From Candidatus Zixiibacteriota bacterium (GTDB taxonomy: Bacteria; Zixibacteria; MSB-5A5; SM23-73-2), in the NCBI GenBank assembly GCA_030615745.1, contig JAUWYR010000005.1, positions 11,255 through 75,254 of the forward strand: a stretch of DNA of 64,000 nt. Reading direction: 5' to 3'. The translations under genes were made by a program, and so were the position numbers. The notes under the pieces were generated by a model. The model saw only the letters and a program-made list of their open reading frames with translations. It did not search any database and was not told the DNA's origin. This document shows, piece after piece, positions 33,457 to 43,173 of this stretch. Numbering within the stretch: position 1 is the stretch's first letter; each line of letters opens with the position of its first letter.

Positions 33457-35034
33457 CTATTTTTTGACTTCCTCTAATACTTTCCTCTTACTCGCAGGAA
33501 GTTTGATTATAAACTCAGTCCCTTTTTGAGGATGGCTTTCAACTTTTATCTCCCCATTATGCCTGGAGATAATTCCATATACAACGCTCAAACCCAGACC
33601 AGCTGCTTTATCTGTCTTGGTAGTAAAAAATGGATCGAAAATCTTTTTTAAAACCTCTCTGTTCATCCCGATGCCAGTATCTTTAACAGAAATTTTGACA
33701 GAATCGTCATCTGCCTCAGTTTTCAGGCTTATCCTCCCCCCTTGGGGCAAAGCTTCACAAGCATTCAAGATCAGACTGGTTAAAGCCTCTCTTAGCTCAG
33801 AAGGATTTCCCACCACCTTTGGAATTTCCCCTAAGTCAGTTGAAATGTCTATTTTTATCCCCTCGGACTCAGCTTCCTCCTTCCACTTCACCTTGGTTAT
33901 ATCCAGAGTCTGTTTGATTATCTGGTTCAAATCTACCTCCAGGAAAGTCTCATCCGGAGTTTTTTTGTGAAAAGCCTGGATCGCCTGTAATTTCTCTACA
34001 CCATCCTGGGCTGCCTCCTCGATGACCTTGAGGAATTTCAGTAACTTTTCATCCTCTATTTTCCTTTCCAAAAGCTCTGCTCGACCCAAGATAATAGCGA
34101 AAATATTATTGAAATCATGGTTAATTCCGTTTGCCATATCTTTTAAGGCTCTAAATTTCTCTGCCTGGATCAGCCGGGTCTGAGTCCCCCTCATATCGTC
34201 TAATGTAAGCTTTAAAGCTTTCATCTTCTCTTTATTTTTCTCATAGAGTCCAGCTTTCTCAATGGCAACAGAAGCGTTTTGTGCAAAGATAGACAAAAAC
34301 TTTAAATCTTCATCGTGGAATTTTTTTCCTGCACCTAATTTATTAACGTTTAAAACCCCTTTGACCTCTCCTCTCACTTTAAGAGGCACACAAAGAGCAG
34401 AGACATACTCTCTTTGTTTTGGAATTAAATCATCGAAATCATATTTTTTTATGTTATCAGGAGTTAAAAGTAGGGGCTGGGCGTGCTTCACCACCCATCC
34501 ACAAACGCTTTTACCCATTCCCACCTCAGCATTTCTTACAAATTCCGTCTCTTTTCCATGAGCAGCAACACAGAAAAGTTTTCCTTTCTTTTTATCATAA
34601 AGCATAAGGGAAGATTGATCTCCATTCAGACATTTAAACGCATAAGATGAGACCATCTCAAATATTCTGGATAGTTCCACCTCAGAATTAACTAAAGTAC
34701 TTAATTCAAAAAGGGATTTCAACTCCTGATACCTGTTTCCCAATGCTATGGATAATGAAATCTTCTCCTCTATAAGGGAATATCTGAGCTTACGGAGAGA
34801 TAGCTCCTGAAAGATAATATAAGCTATAAAAAGAAGGGATAACCCGAAATAACCTATGAACAAAAGATTGAAAGTGTAAGAGTTAATCTTTTGATAGTAA
34901 AGCTCACTTATATCTGAATAGAATATTACTGAAATGACGAAAACGGTTAACATTGAAAAAAGAAGGATCAACAATATCCAAAGATGCAACCCCCTTTTCT
35001 CAATTTTTTCCAATTCCTCAGGAACTAAACTCAC
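33457..35034 (-). CDS. Membrane sensor histidine kinase with GAF domain
   Basis: 525 residues. Two membrane helices (about 20-40 and 55-75), a GAF domain (about 105-265), a coiled linker, HisKA with the phosphoacceptor in ANGINHDFNNIFA near 307, and an HATPase domain with LILNACEALPQGG, DTGIGM and AGLGLSVVYGI. It lacks a receiver. It is a close paralogue of the next gene upstream and follows it by 100 bases. No DNA-binding response regulator is adjacent; the REC-REC protein at 25 kb is a candidate partner. Confidence 0.93.
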   Translation of the reverse strand: MSLVPEELEKIEKRGLHLWILLILLFSMLTVFVISVIFYSDISELYYQKINSYTFNLLFIGYFGLSLLFIAYIIFQELSLRKLRYSLIEEKISLSIALGNRYQELKSLFELSTLVNSEVELSRIFEMVSSYAFKCLNGDQSSLMLYDKKKGKLFCVAAHGKETEFVRNAEVGMGKSVCGWVVKHAQPLLLTPDNIKKYDFDDLIPKQREYVSALCVPLKVRGEVKGVLNVNKLGAGKKFHDEDLKFLSIFAQNASVAIEKAGLYEKNKEKMKALKLTLDDMRGTQTRLIQAEKFRALKDMANGINHDFNNIFAIILGRAELLERKIEDEKLLKFLKVIEEAAQDGVEKLQAIQAFHKKTPDETFLEVDLNQIIKQTLDITKVKWKEEAESEGIKIDISTDLGEIPKVVGNPSELREALTSLILNACEALPQGGRISLKTEADDDSVKISVKDTGIGMNREVLKKIFDPFFTTKTDKAAGLGLSVVYGIISRHNGEIKVESHPQKGTEFIIKLPASKRKVLEEVKK

Positions 35035-35133
35035 CGATCCCCCTTGATAGTAAACTTTATATACCTATCGGAAAACAAAAAACAAACTTTAAACCAACTT
35101 AAAAAACAAATAAATGAATAAATCATTTTCTTA

Positions 35134-37092
35134 TTAATGAGAAGAATAAGAAACGGATTCTTTTTGAATTTTAGCTTGAAGCACTACGGATAGCAACTTT
35201 TCTTGAGTAAATGGTTTGGGCACGACAAAATCGACCCCTCTCTTTTTCGCCTCACTTATGTCAATCTGGGTTCCCCAACCAGTGATAAGCGCTACCCTTG
35301 TTTCTGGACTTATCTCTTTTAATCTTCTGGTTAATTCCCAGCCGGACATCTTCTCCATTCCTAAATCTGTAAAAACTAAATCAAAAAGACCCTTTTTGAA
35401 AATCTCCAAACCCTCCTCTCCATTCTTTGCTATCCTAACTTTGTGTCCAGCTTCAACAAGCATCTCTTTAAGTATTTCTCTTACCTCTTTTTGGTCTTCA
35501 ATCAAAAGAATATCGCTTGGGAAAAAGAGAATTTTCCCCTTTTCCTCAACTATCTTTTTTTTCTGTGACTTAGGAAGTTTAATTAGAAAAGTTGCCCCTC
35601 TCTTTGGCTGACTTTCAATCGTTATAGTCCCTTTATGTCTGTAGATTATTCCATATGCAACGCTTAAACCTAAGCCTATATCCTCCACTCCTTTGGTGGA
35701 AAAGAAGGGGTCAAATGCTTTCTTTTTAACCTCCTCTGTCATCCCGATACCAGTATCACGCACTCTGATCAAAACAAAATCTTTTTGTGCTTCAGTTTCC
35801 AAAAAGATCTTGCCACCTTCAGGCATAGCATCTATCGAATTGAAAATAAGATTTGTTAAAACCTCCCTGAGCTCAGAAGGATCTCCCCAAACCTCTCCGA
35901 CCTCCTTTAAGTTGCAAAAAATCTCAATTTTTATCCCCTTAGCTTCAGCTTCATCTTTCCATTTGGGTTTAGTAATCTCAATTGTCTGTTTAATTATATT
36001 ATTAATATCCACGTTTAAAAAGAGTTTATCCGGCTCAGCTTTAGTAAGCTCCTGAAGTTTTCTTATCGTATCTGTAGCATCATTTGTCACCTTTTGGATG
36101 ATCTTAAGCGGTTTTACTATATCTTCATCTTTTATCCGCTTAAGAAGCAACTCTGTTCTTCCAGATATCACTGCCAGCATATTGTTAAAATCGTGAGCTA
36201 CTCCTCTAGCTAACTCTCCTAAAGCTCTTAATTTCTCCGATTGAACCAATTGATGTTGTGTGGATTTCAACTCCTGGATGGTATTCTCCAACACTTGGGT
36301 GCGTGATTTTAGCTTTTGATATAACTCCGCTTTATCAATGGATAGGGCTGCGTTCTCAGCAAATATCAAAACCAATTTCAAATCGCTTTGGTCAAATTGT
36401 CTTTCACCTTTAAAAACCGAAACGCTCAAAACTCCTTTTATCTGATCTTTGACTTTTAAAGGGACATACATAGCAGAAGTAGCTTTGTGCCCTTTAGCTA
36501 AATCCTTTTGAGTTTTGTTATTTTTGTTCCAGAGCAAAGGCTTTTTATATTTTATCACCCACTCTGCTATCTTCTCATCTGAGTCCAGATCAAATTTTTC
36601 TATCTTCCCTTTTTCCCTCAAAAAGAGCACACGGGAAAGTTTTCTTTTAATCTTATCATATAAAATGATTTTAGAGACCTCTGCGTCTAAGGAGCGCAAA
36701 ACAGTATGGCAGATTGTATCTAAGACCTCATTCACCTCAGTTTCGGAGTTAACCAAAGTGCTCACTTCAAACAAAGCCTTTAATTCCACAAATCTTTCCT
36801 TCAGATTAAAAGCTAAGATTTTCTGTCTGACCAAATCCTCCCGTAGCTTTTTAATAGAGTGCTCTTTTAAAAGGAGGTATGCGGAGAAAAATAAAGATAA
36901 CGCAGAAAATCCTAAAAATAAAATCGTGAAGTTATATTGGCTTAACTCCTCAGCATAGATATCCTGCAGGTCCGAATAGAAGATAACTAATAAGATAAAG
37001 GCACCGAATATCAACAAGACCATAATAGTCAAAACCCACAGGTGCCAGTCCCTTTTCTCCAGATTCTTTATCTCCTGATTGATTTGATTCAA
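35134..37092 (-). CDS. Hybrid sensor histidine kinase (2TM-GAF-HisKA-HATPase-REC)
   Basis: 652 residues. Same layout as the downstream paralogue (WHLWVLTIMVLL.. membrane helix, GAF, ARGVAHDFNNMLAVISGR, LIFNSIDAMPEGG, DTGIGM, GLGLSVAYGI) plus a C-terminal receiver at about 530-645 with VFTDLGMEKMSG. It could autophosphorylate and pass phosphate to its own receiver. Tandem duplication followed by loss of the REC domain in the neighbour is the simplest history. Confidence 0.93.
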   Translation of the reverse strand: MNQINQEIKNLEKRDWHLWVLTIMVLLIFGAFILLVIFYSDLQDIYAEELSQYNFTILFLGFSALSLFFSAYLLLKEHSIKKLREDLVRQKILAFNLKERFVELKALFEVSTLVNSETEVNEVLDTICHTVLRSLDAEVSKIILYDKIKRKLSRVLFLREKGKIEKFDLDSDEKIAEWVIKYKKPLLWNKNNKTQKDLAKGHKATSAMYVPLKVKDQIKGVLSVSVFKGERQFDQSDLKLVLIFAENAALSIDKAELYQKLKSRTQVLENTIQELKSTQHQLVQSEKLRALGELARGVAHDFNNMLAVISGRTELLLKRIKDEDIVKPLKIIQKVTNDATDTIRKLQELTKAEPDKLFLNVDINNIIKQTIEITKPKWKDEAEAKGIKIEIFCNLKEVGEVWGDPSELREVLTNLIFNSIDAMPEGGKIFLETEAQKDFVLIRVRDTGIGMTEEVKKKAFDPFFSTKGVEDIGLGLSVAYGIIYRHKGTITIESQPKRGATFLIKLPKSQKKKIVEEKGKILFFPSDILLIEDQKEVREILKEMLVEAGHKVRIAKNGEEGLEIFKKGLFDLVFTDLGMEKMSGWELTRRLKEISPETRVALITGWGTQIDISEAKKRGVDFVVPKPFTQEKLLSVVLQAKIQKESVSYSSH

Positions 37093-37188
37093 ATAAATTC
37101 CCCTTCTTTTTGTCTTTATTATTTATATTTTCGGTAGAAATGGAAGTATCTTTATAGAATCTGAGGAGTTAATTGCTTAAAGTTGACT

Positions 37189-37707
37189 TTAACTGGATGG
37201 CTTGGTTGCCCAGCTTATTCCTTTAACTAAAAGAGGTATAAGGATTAGCTGAATTATAATTCCGGGCAGTCCTGCTATAAAGGTAACTTTTAGAAAAGTG
37301 GAAAATCCATAGGGCATATTCAAAAATTGCCCCAAGATTAAAAGACCTGTGGCAAATCCAAATCTTCCCAAAATCATGGAGATAACTAAAGCCAAAATCA
37401 AAGGTAGTCTTTTGATTCTGATTAAAAGTCCTATACACAGTCCATAAATAGGCAATTCCATTGCCATTAAAGGAACAGCATATGCTGGTGGCATGCCAGT
37501 TAAAAAAAAGCTTATTATAGGGGATAATATTCCCACTACAATTCCACTCAAAGGTCCGACAAATATCCCTGCTAAGAAAACCGGGATGTGCATGGGCAAA
37601 AATATTCTCCCCACTAAGGCGAATTGGTGAAATAAAAAAGGGACTATTATCCCTAAGGCTAAAAATAGGGCGGTCAATGTGATTTTTTGGGATGAAAAAG
37701 AACTCAC
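37189..37707 (-). CDS. ECF-transporter S-component-like membrane protein
   Basis: 172 residues, five to six membrane helices. ITLTALFLALGIIVPFLFHQ and the GRIFLPMHIPVFLAGIFVGPLSGIVVG pattern (near 32-58; quoted in part) are typical of the substrate-binding S subunit of energy-coupling-factor vitamin importers. The vitamin is not deducible. Its start overlaps the methyltransferase stop (37704-37707). Confidence 0.8.
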   Translation of the reverse strand: MSSFSSQKITLTALFLALGIIVPFLFHQFALVGRIFLPMHIPVFLAGIFVGPLSGIVVGILSPIISFFLTGMPPAYAVPLMAMELPIYGLCIGLLIRIKRLPLILALVISMILGRFGFATGLLILGQFLNMPYGFSTFLKVTFIAGLPGIIIQLILIPLLVKGISWATKPSS

Positions 37708-38309
37708 TTTTTTATTCCTGAAGCTAAATACAGGGAAGGCCTGTCGATTATTTTAATATTTATAATCCCAGATTGCTCCATCATTTTTATCATTTTATTT
37801 TCTTTGGGAAGAACATCAAAAGCTACTTCTTTGTCAGCTTTTTTATGATACATTTTGATTTCCTCAGAACTCAAAAGATGAGCTATAAAAATATTCTTCC
37901 TTTTCTTTAGAACCTTTACCATTTCAATCAATGCCTTCTCCTTATCGGAGAAATGGGCAAAAGCGCCAAAGCAAACAACATAATCGAAAAGATTTTCTTT
38001 CAACGGAATTTGACTGACATCCGAGTTAATGAAGTTTAAATTCCCTTCTCTGTTTTTGGCCTGGGCTTTTTTCAACATCTGAAAAGAGAAATCTAACTCG
38101 ATTATCTTTCCTTTAGACCCAACATATTTCAATAAATAAGGAAGAAGAATACCAGTTCCAGAACCTACATCCAAAACCCAACTCCCCTCTTTTATCTTGA
38201 ATCTTGAGACAAGATCCTGGACCGGTGGAGAAACATTTGAGTAATACAACTCATCCCATGAAGAGGCGAGATTATCAAAGAAACTTTTTTTGGACATAAA
38301 TTTCACCAA
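37704..38309 (-). CDS. Class I SAM-dependent methyltransferase
   Basis: 201 residues. VLDVGSGTGILLPYL near 44-58 is motif I, IIELDFSFQMLKKA motif II, and FDYVVCFGAFAHFSDKEKAL the motif IV region. It resembles UbiE/BioC-like enzymes. The four-base overlap with the S-component gene suggests joint function, perhaps in cofactor salvage. The substrate is unknown. The ATG of MVKFMSKKSF could be at the first or fifth residue. Confidence 0.88.
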   Translation of the reverse strand: MVKFMSKKSFFDNLASSWDELYYSNVSPPVQDLVSRFKIKEGSWVLDVGSGTGILLPYLLKYVGSKGKIIELDFSFQMLKKAQAKNREGNLNFINSDVSQIPLKENLFDYVVCFGAFAHFSDKEKALIEMVKVLKKRKNIFIAHLLSSEEIKMYHKKADKEVAFDVLPKENKMIKMMEQSGIINIKIIDRPSLYLASGIKK

Positions 38310-38367
38310 ATAGAGTATCTGCTAATTAGTATCGTTTGGGACAATCTCTTTTAAAAATTTGGCAAAT

Positions 38368-38703
38368 TCAAATGGTGATTACATCATCTTTCTCCATTAA
38401 AAGCTTCAAGAGCTCAGGCATATTCCCGATTCTACCAACCTGGATTTTCTCTGATAGACCATAATAGTTAACACAGGTGGCACAAGAGATAATATCAACC
38501 CCCATATTCTCTAAGGAGAGAAGTGCATCCATAACAGGAGAACCCTCAGCAACAAGCTTAACCCCCAATCCATAGAAAACAAGCTTCTCCGGTTTTTTAT
38601 CCAGACCGACCATACCATTTATGAACTTCTTCATCATAATATGCCCGATCTCCTCTGCCCCCTCACCCATTCTGTCCGAGTTTATCAAGATAATCTTTTT
38701 CAT
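38368..38703 (-). CDS. YedF-like DsrE-fold sulfurtransferase-related protein
   Basis: 111 residues from the ATG at 38703. KKIILINSDRMGEGAEEIGHI, then PEKLVFYGLGVKLVAEGSPV and ISCATCVNYYGL match the DsrE-like C-terminal domain of YedF, tied to selenium or sulfur metabolism. The N-terminal TusA domain of full YedF is absent. I chose the internal start because GAAAGGCG precedes it and the first 23 residues of the longer frame lie in a repeat-like spacer. Confidence 0.85.
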   Translation of the reverse strand: MKKIILINSDRMGEGAEEIGHIMMKKFINGMVGLDKKPEKLVFYGLGVKLVAEGSPVMDALLSLENMGVDIISCATCVNYYGLSEKIQVGRIGNMPELLKLLMEKDDVITI

Positions 38704-38796
38704 CTTTTCGCCTTTCTTCTTACGTGTTTGCGAAGTGCAGAAAGGATTTAGGTAAGCGATAACGAACCACAAACACGCGGTTATCTGAACTTCGGC

Positions 38797-39423
38797 TCAT
38801 ATCTTTATGAAATAAGCAAATATTCCTAAAACAATTAACACCAGTCCCGTTACCCTCCTTTCATGATGCTTCAAAGAATGCCACTTTATCCTTTCAACTC
38901 CTTTGCGACCTAAATCCACCAACAAGAGCATACCGAGAACGGTCACGATCAGATAGACAATTGAAACAACAGTAATGCCTGGCCAGCCAAGAGTCCCTGC
39001 TGTAAAATAATATGCCTCAATCTCAATGCACGGCGAGAAAAACATTGCAATTCCTAAAGAAGCTATGATAGTAAGTTTCGATCTTTTGGAAATTGAGCCA
39101 ATTTCCACAGGGTTTTTGTGGTGATGAGAACTCTTTAAGTCCACCATTAGGTAAATGAGTCCAAGAAGAACCAAAATTAAAGGGGCAACAACTCTTGTAA
39201 CAAACTGGTGACTGGAAGAAAGTTTGTAACCAGCTAAGCCGATGATAATTCCAACTAAGATAGTGCTGATGGTATGAGCACCTCCAGTGATGGCTGTTAT
39301 CCACAAAGTTTCAGTTCGCGACCAATTTTCAGTTTTACCAATTGCAACTAAAGGAAGCCAATGGTTGGGAATAGAAGCGTGGATTACGCTCAGCACTAAA
39401 CTTCCAAAAAGAATTTGTATCAT
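38797..39423 (-). CDS. Polytopic metal-transporter-like membrane protein
   Basis: 208 residues, six membrane helices. HASIPNHWLPLVAIGK near 16-31 and ITGGAHTISTILVG near 45-58 put His residues in the membrane. A His-rich loop SSHHHKN near 104-110 follows. This is the pattern of NicO/RcnA-type nickel or cobalt transporters or relatives. Placement next to acr3 and a methyltransferase suggests metal or metalloid export, without proof. Confidence 0.65.
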   Translation of the reverse strand: MIQILFGSLVLSVIHASIPNHWLPLVAIGKTENWSRTETLWITAITGGAHTISTILVGIIIGLAGYKLSSSHQFVTRVVAPLILVLLGLIYLMVDLKSSHHHKNPVEIGSISKRSKLTIIASLGIAMFFSPCIEIEAYYFTAGTLGWPGITVVSIVYLIVTVLGMLLLVDLGRKGVERIKWHSLKHHERRVTGLVLIVLGIFAYFIKI

Positions 39424-39612
39424 ATCTTGCGTTTCCTTTACATATTAGCCAAACTTCAGATAACGCTCTCTGGCTTTGCGCAGTGTGGAGCATCTGGGCG
39501 AACTCTTCGGCTTCGCTGAGGATAAACTCCGTGAGCCGGATAGCCCGGGTTAAGTAAGTGCGATAGCACCGAGCCCCGATAGAATCGGGGCGAAGAGTCG
39601 CCCGAAGCCCGC
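39424..39612. other. GC-rich structured spacer between transporter and methyltransferase genes
   Basis: A hairpin GCCCCGAT/ATCGGGGC (39573-39591), a longer inverted pair CGAACTCTTCG / CGAAGAGTCGCCC, and CAGATAACGC at 39457-39466. CAGATAAC also occurs in the flanking spacers: minus strand 38779-38786 and minus strand about 40433-40445. No gene. Confidence 0.5.
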
Positions 39613-40365
39613 CTATTTCTTCCTTCCAACCACATAGCCATATCCTATGTAATCACTATATTCTTTGAAAATTTTTCTGTATTCATTCATTGCTTTGCGG
39701 AGGTCAGAGCGTAACAAAAGCTTACAACCCATCTTTATCACACCTTTGAGACCAAGTTCTTTCTTCATTGCTTTTTCCATATCAGGTATTGTTTCAGAAA
39801 AATCTACGGTTTTGATATCAACCATCCCCATCTTTTCATAGAAATTTTTCCATTCTTCGAATGTCATCGTTCTAAAACCTTCCCAAACATTATAGACTTT
39901 ATCTACTAATTCTTTTGGTGGCAGCTTTTGCCAAGTCATTTCTAAATCACCAATGTATCCACCAGATTTAGTCACTCGAAGGAATTCTGAAAATGCTTTT
40001 TCTTTCTCCAGAAGTACGGTTGTGCATTCTGCCAGAACAATATCAAAACTTTCATCTTCAAATAGTAAATTATGTGCATCAGCTCTTCTAAAACTGACTC
40101 TATCATTTAATCCCTTTTTCTTTGCCATTTCCTTTGCATATTCAATCATCCTTTCTGACAAATCCAGTCCAACAATTTCACACTCATATTTTTGAGCCAG
40201 ATGACAGGTTGTCACACCCTTTCCAGAGCCTATGTCTAAAACTTTCTTGTCCTTTCCTATTTTGCACATCCTTGCCATTTCATCAGTTTTTTCTATCCCG
40301 CCAGGATGGAGAATTTCTAAGCCACAAGAATACATCATCTCATCAATATCAGCCATTTTTCCCAT
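39613..40365 (-). CDS. Class I SAM-dependent methyltransferase next to acr3
   Basis: 250 residues. VLDIGSGKGVTTCHLAQ near 41-57 is motif I, IVGLDLSERMIEYAKE motif II, and FDIVLAECTTVLLEKEKAF the post-I region. Several Cys are present (YSCGLE, MARMCK, TTCHLA, ECTTV). Placement downstream of acr3 raises arsenite methylation as an option, but the protein lacks an obvious ArsM-type Cys arrangement, so the substrate is open. The start could also be Met-4 (MADIDEMM). Confidence 0.85.
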   Translation of the reverse strand: MGKMADIDEMMYSCGLEILHPGGIEKTDEMARMCKIGKDKKVLDIGSGKGVTTCHLAQKYECEIVGLDLSERMIEYAKEMAKKKGLNDRVSFRRADAHNLLFEDESFDIVLAECTTVLLEKEKAFSEFLRVTKSGGYIGDLEMTWQKLPPKELVDKVYNVWEGFRTMTFEEWKNFYEKMGMVDIKTVDFSETIPDMEKAMKKELGLKGVIKMGCKLLLRSDLRKAMNEYRKIFKEYSDYIGYGYVVGRKK

Positions 40366-40541
40366 TTTGTTATCTTCTTTTTATGAGTTATTCAATTTAT
40401 ATCTGCGAGCGAGAGCAATTTCACTTAACCTCCTGCGTTATCTGGTTCAGGCTTATGCCCTCACCCAAATCCCTCACTTCGTTAAGGACTTGAGATACAC
40501 GCTGTTATCCTCCGTTGGTTTATTTCTCAAATAATGTTCTC

Positions 40542-41693
40542 TCACCTCACTTTCTCCGTCTCAGCCATTATTAGAGTTCTGCGTTTACACCAGGGTAAAT
40601 CTAAATGACACTCTTCAAATAAATAGCAAGTCCTTTTGCAAATCGAAACAAGCATAAGCATCACTGGCACCTCGATCAAAACACCCACTACTGTTGCTAA
40701 AGCTGCACCTGATGCTAAGCCAAATAACATCGTAGAAGTAGCGATCGCCACCTCGAAGTGATTAGATGCACCGATAATTGCTGATGGTGCAGCGTCATGA
40801 TATGAAAACCGCCCCAATCGAGCAAGAGTGTAGCCCAATGTAAAAATGAATACCGTCTGAATAAAAAGTGGAACGGCAATCCATAAAATGGTTAAGGGAT
40901 GTTTTATGATAATTTCACCCTTGAAGGAAAATAAGAGCACCAATGTGGTTAAAAGTGCAATTATGCTAATCGGCGTAAGCCAGTGTAAGAATTTTTCCTT
41001 AAACCAATATATCCCTTTGGTTTTGATGATCCACTTACGTGAGAAATATCCAGCCACTAACGGCAAGGCAACATAGATCATGACCGAAAGCAAAATGGTT
41101 TGCCAGGGAATCGGCATTGCGTTGACACCAAGCAAAAAGCCACCCAAAGGGCCATATAACACAAGCATCATCAGTGAATTTATAGCGACCATAACCAAAG
41201 TGTGTCCATCGTTACCCTTTGCCAAATAACCCCACAAAAGCACCATTGCGGTACATGGAGCGATCCCCAAAAGAATACAGCCAGAGATGTAGCTTCTCCA
41301 TAGCTGGACTTCTTGACCTGATTTTACAATTTCTGTTCCTGACAAAAAACCATGAAATATATACCCCAAGAACAGTGTTGCAATCGCATACATTGTAAAA
41401 GGCTTAATTGCCCAGTTGATGAAAAGAGTCAGTAAAACTGGTTTTGGTGTTTTGCCTGCCCGTATTATTTCCCCAAAGTCAATTTTAACCATAATCGGAT
41501 ACATCATAAAAAACAGACAAATTGCGATGGGAATGGATACCTGGTATAAAGAAAGAGAATCCAGTTTTAATGCGATTTCAGGTGCTAACCTCCCTAAAAC
41601 AATACCTCCAACAATGCAGACTAAAACCCAAAGGGTTAAATATTTCTCAAAAATGGATAACTTTCTTTCCACTCTTATCTTTTTCCTCCTCAT
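40542..41693 (-). CDS. acr3: Acr3-type arsenite efflux permease
   Basis: 383 residues, ten membrane helices. [15 protein letters not shown] near 63, [21 protein letters not shown] near 143-163 (with the essential Cys of the PCTAMV motif) and [13 protein letters not shown] near 311 are Acr3 hallmarks. It exports arsenite using the proton gradient. The start is uncertain: the ATG at 41693 overlaps the AGGAGG ribosome site, so initiation at the GTG seven codons on is possible. No ArsR or ArsC gene is adjacent. Confidence 0.94.
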   Translation of the reverse strand: MRRKKIRVERKLSIFEKYLTLWVLVCIVGGIVLGRLAPEIALKLDSLSLYQVSIPIAICLFFMMYPIMVKIDFGEIIRAGKTPKPVLLTLFINWAIKPFTMYAIATLFLGYIFHGFLSGTEIVKSGQEVQLWRSYISGCILLGIAPCTAMVLLWGYLAKGNDGHTLVMVAINSLMMLVLYGPLGGFLLGVNAMPIPWQTILLSVMIYVALPLVAGYFSRKWIIKTKGIYWFKEKFLHWLTPISIIALLTTLVLLFSFKGEIIIKHPLTILWIAVPLFIQTVFIFTLGYTLARLGRFSYHDAAPSAIIGASNHFEVAIATSTMLFGLASGAALATVVGVLIEVPVMLMLVSICKRTCYLFEECHLDLPWCKRRTLIMAETEKVR

Positions 41694-41747
41694 TCAAGAC
41701 AATGGCGTATAACTCTTAAAAAGTTGTGACATTTGGGTGGTTCAAAG

Positions 41748-41846
41748 CTAAAGCAGCTTGGTATCAGGAGCTTTATAAACCACCTTCGTCCTATCTTGGC
41801 CTAACTTCTGCAAAATCTTATAGGGTGAAACTGTTTTATCCACCAT
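41748..41846 (-). pseudogene. Remnant of a Ser/Thr protein kinase N-terminus
   Basis: A 32-residue frame reads MVDKTVSPYKILQKLGQD followed by RTKVVYKAPDTKLL and stops. It lines up with the first 30 residues of PknB-like kinases (..[24 protein letters not shown]), with a decayed Gly loop. Everything after the VxYKA strand is missing. It lies in the spacer between acr3 and kbl. Confidence 0.6.
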
Positions 41847-41887
41847 TTCCTTTAAGGCTCTACACCGAAGACACACTTATATATCTT

Positions 41888-41910
41888 GCGGGGATTTTAA
41901 CATCCCCCGC
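41888..41910. repeat. Hairpin repeat
   Basis: GCGGGGAT, loop TTTAAC, ATCCCCCGC, 40 bases after the kbl stop; it could serve as its transcription end. Confidence 0.6.
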
Positions 41911-41948
41911 TGGAACAGAGAAATTTAAACACCTTTTTTAGCAGAACA

Positions 41949-43142
41949 CTATTTCTTTAACACCCCATATTTTCCCCCGATCTTGGTGAAAGCTTCGATA
42001 GCTTTATCTAAGTGTTTTTTCTCGTGACCAGCAGATAGCTGAACCCTTATTCTCGCCTGACCACGAGGAACAACTGGATATGAAAAGCCGATAACATAGA
42101 TTCCCTCAGCTAAAAGGTCCCTGGCAAAATCAAAAGCTAATTTCTCCTCATATAACATAATAGGGACTATAGGGTGCACTCCCTCTTTTATTTCGAATCC
42201 AGCCTGGGTCATCTTTTCTCTGAAATATTTTGTGTTCTCCTCTAACTTATCCCTGAGCTCAGTAGTCTTTCCCAGCATATCGAAAACCTTGATAGATGTG
42301 TAAACAACAACTGGTGCTAAGGTGTTTGAGAAAAGATAAGGTCTTGACCTCTGGCGCAAAATATCTATTATCTCCTTTCTTCCGGTGGTGAATCCTCCAG
42401 AAGCTCCACCCAAGGCTTTTCCTAAGGTGCTGGTGATAATATCAACTCTTCCTTCAACTCCTCTGTACTCCGGAGTTCCCCTTCCGGTTTTGCCTAAAAA
42501 CCCGGTAGAGTGGGCATCATCTATCATCACCAAGGCATCATATTTTTCAGCCAAAGGACAGATCTGGTCCAATCTGGCAATATCACCATCCATGCTGAAA
42601 ACTCCATCGGTGACAACAAGACGTAGCTTATATTTCTGGGTATCCTTCAAATGAGCTTCCAGGTCGTTCATATCCACATGCTTGAATCTTCTCCGCTCAG
42701 CCTTACAAAGCCTTATGCCATCAATTATACTTGCATGATTTAACTCATCAGATATAACCGCACATTCTGAATCCAATAAGGTCTCGAAAAGACCTCCATT
42801 AGCATCAAAGCAGGAAGTATATAAAATGGTATCATCAGTCCCCAGAAAATCGGAAATTTTTCTCTCCAGCTCCTTGTGAATATCCTGGGTCCCGCAGATG
42901 AATCTTACAGATGACATCCCGAAACCATATTTTTCAACCCCCTCTTTAGCCGCTTCGATCAATTCTTTTTTTCCAGCCAGGCCTAAATAATTATTCGCAC
43001 AGAAGTTTATAACCGCACCGGTATCTACAACTTTTATATCAGCAGACTGTGGGGTGATGATAATCCTTTCACCCTTAAAAAGCCCGGCATTTTTAATATT
43101 TTCCAACTCTTTTCTTAACGTCTCTTTTAGTGCGCCATACAT
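41949..43142 (-). CDS. kbl: Glycine C-acetyltransferase (2-amino-3-ketobutyrate CoA ligase)
   Basis: 397 residues, an alpha-oxoamine synthase. [13 protein letters not shown] near 46, [12 protein letters not shown] near 106, [16 protein letters not shown] near 208, and the PLP lysine in [14 protein letters not shown] near 238. It cleaves 2-amino-3-ketobutyrate with CoA to glycine and acetyl-CoA. It lies 31 bases after tdh on the same strand, giving the two-step threonine degradation route. Confidence 0.94.
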   Translation of the reverse strand: MYGALKETLRKELENIKNAGLFKGERIIITPQSADIKVVDTGAVINFCANNYLGLAGKKELIEAAKEGVEKYGFGMSSVRFICGTQDIHKELERKISDFLGTDDTILYTSCFDANGGLFETLLDSECAVISDELNHASIIDGIRLCKAERRRFKHVDMNDLEAHLKDTQKYKLRLVVTDGVFSMDGDIARLDQICPLAEKYDALVMIDDAHSTGFLGKTGRGTPEYRGVEGRVDIITSTLGKALGGASGGFTTGRKEIIDILRQRSRPYLFSNTLAPVVVYTSIKVFDMLGKTTELRDKLEENTKYFREKMTQAGFEIKEGVHPIVPIMLYEEKLAFDFARDLLAEGIYVIGFSYPVVPRGQARIRVQLSAGHEKKHLDKAIEAFTKIGGKYGVLKK

Positions 43143-43173
43143 AAAAACTCCTCCTTTCTCAAATCTTTTTTTA

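Noticed and set aside
39456-39641. 61-aa ORF in the GC-rich spacer
   Set aside because: It follows from the hairpins in the spacer and has no family resemblance or ribosome site.
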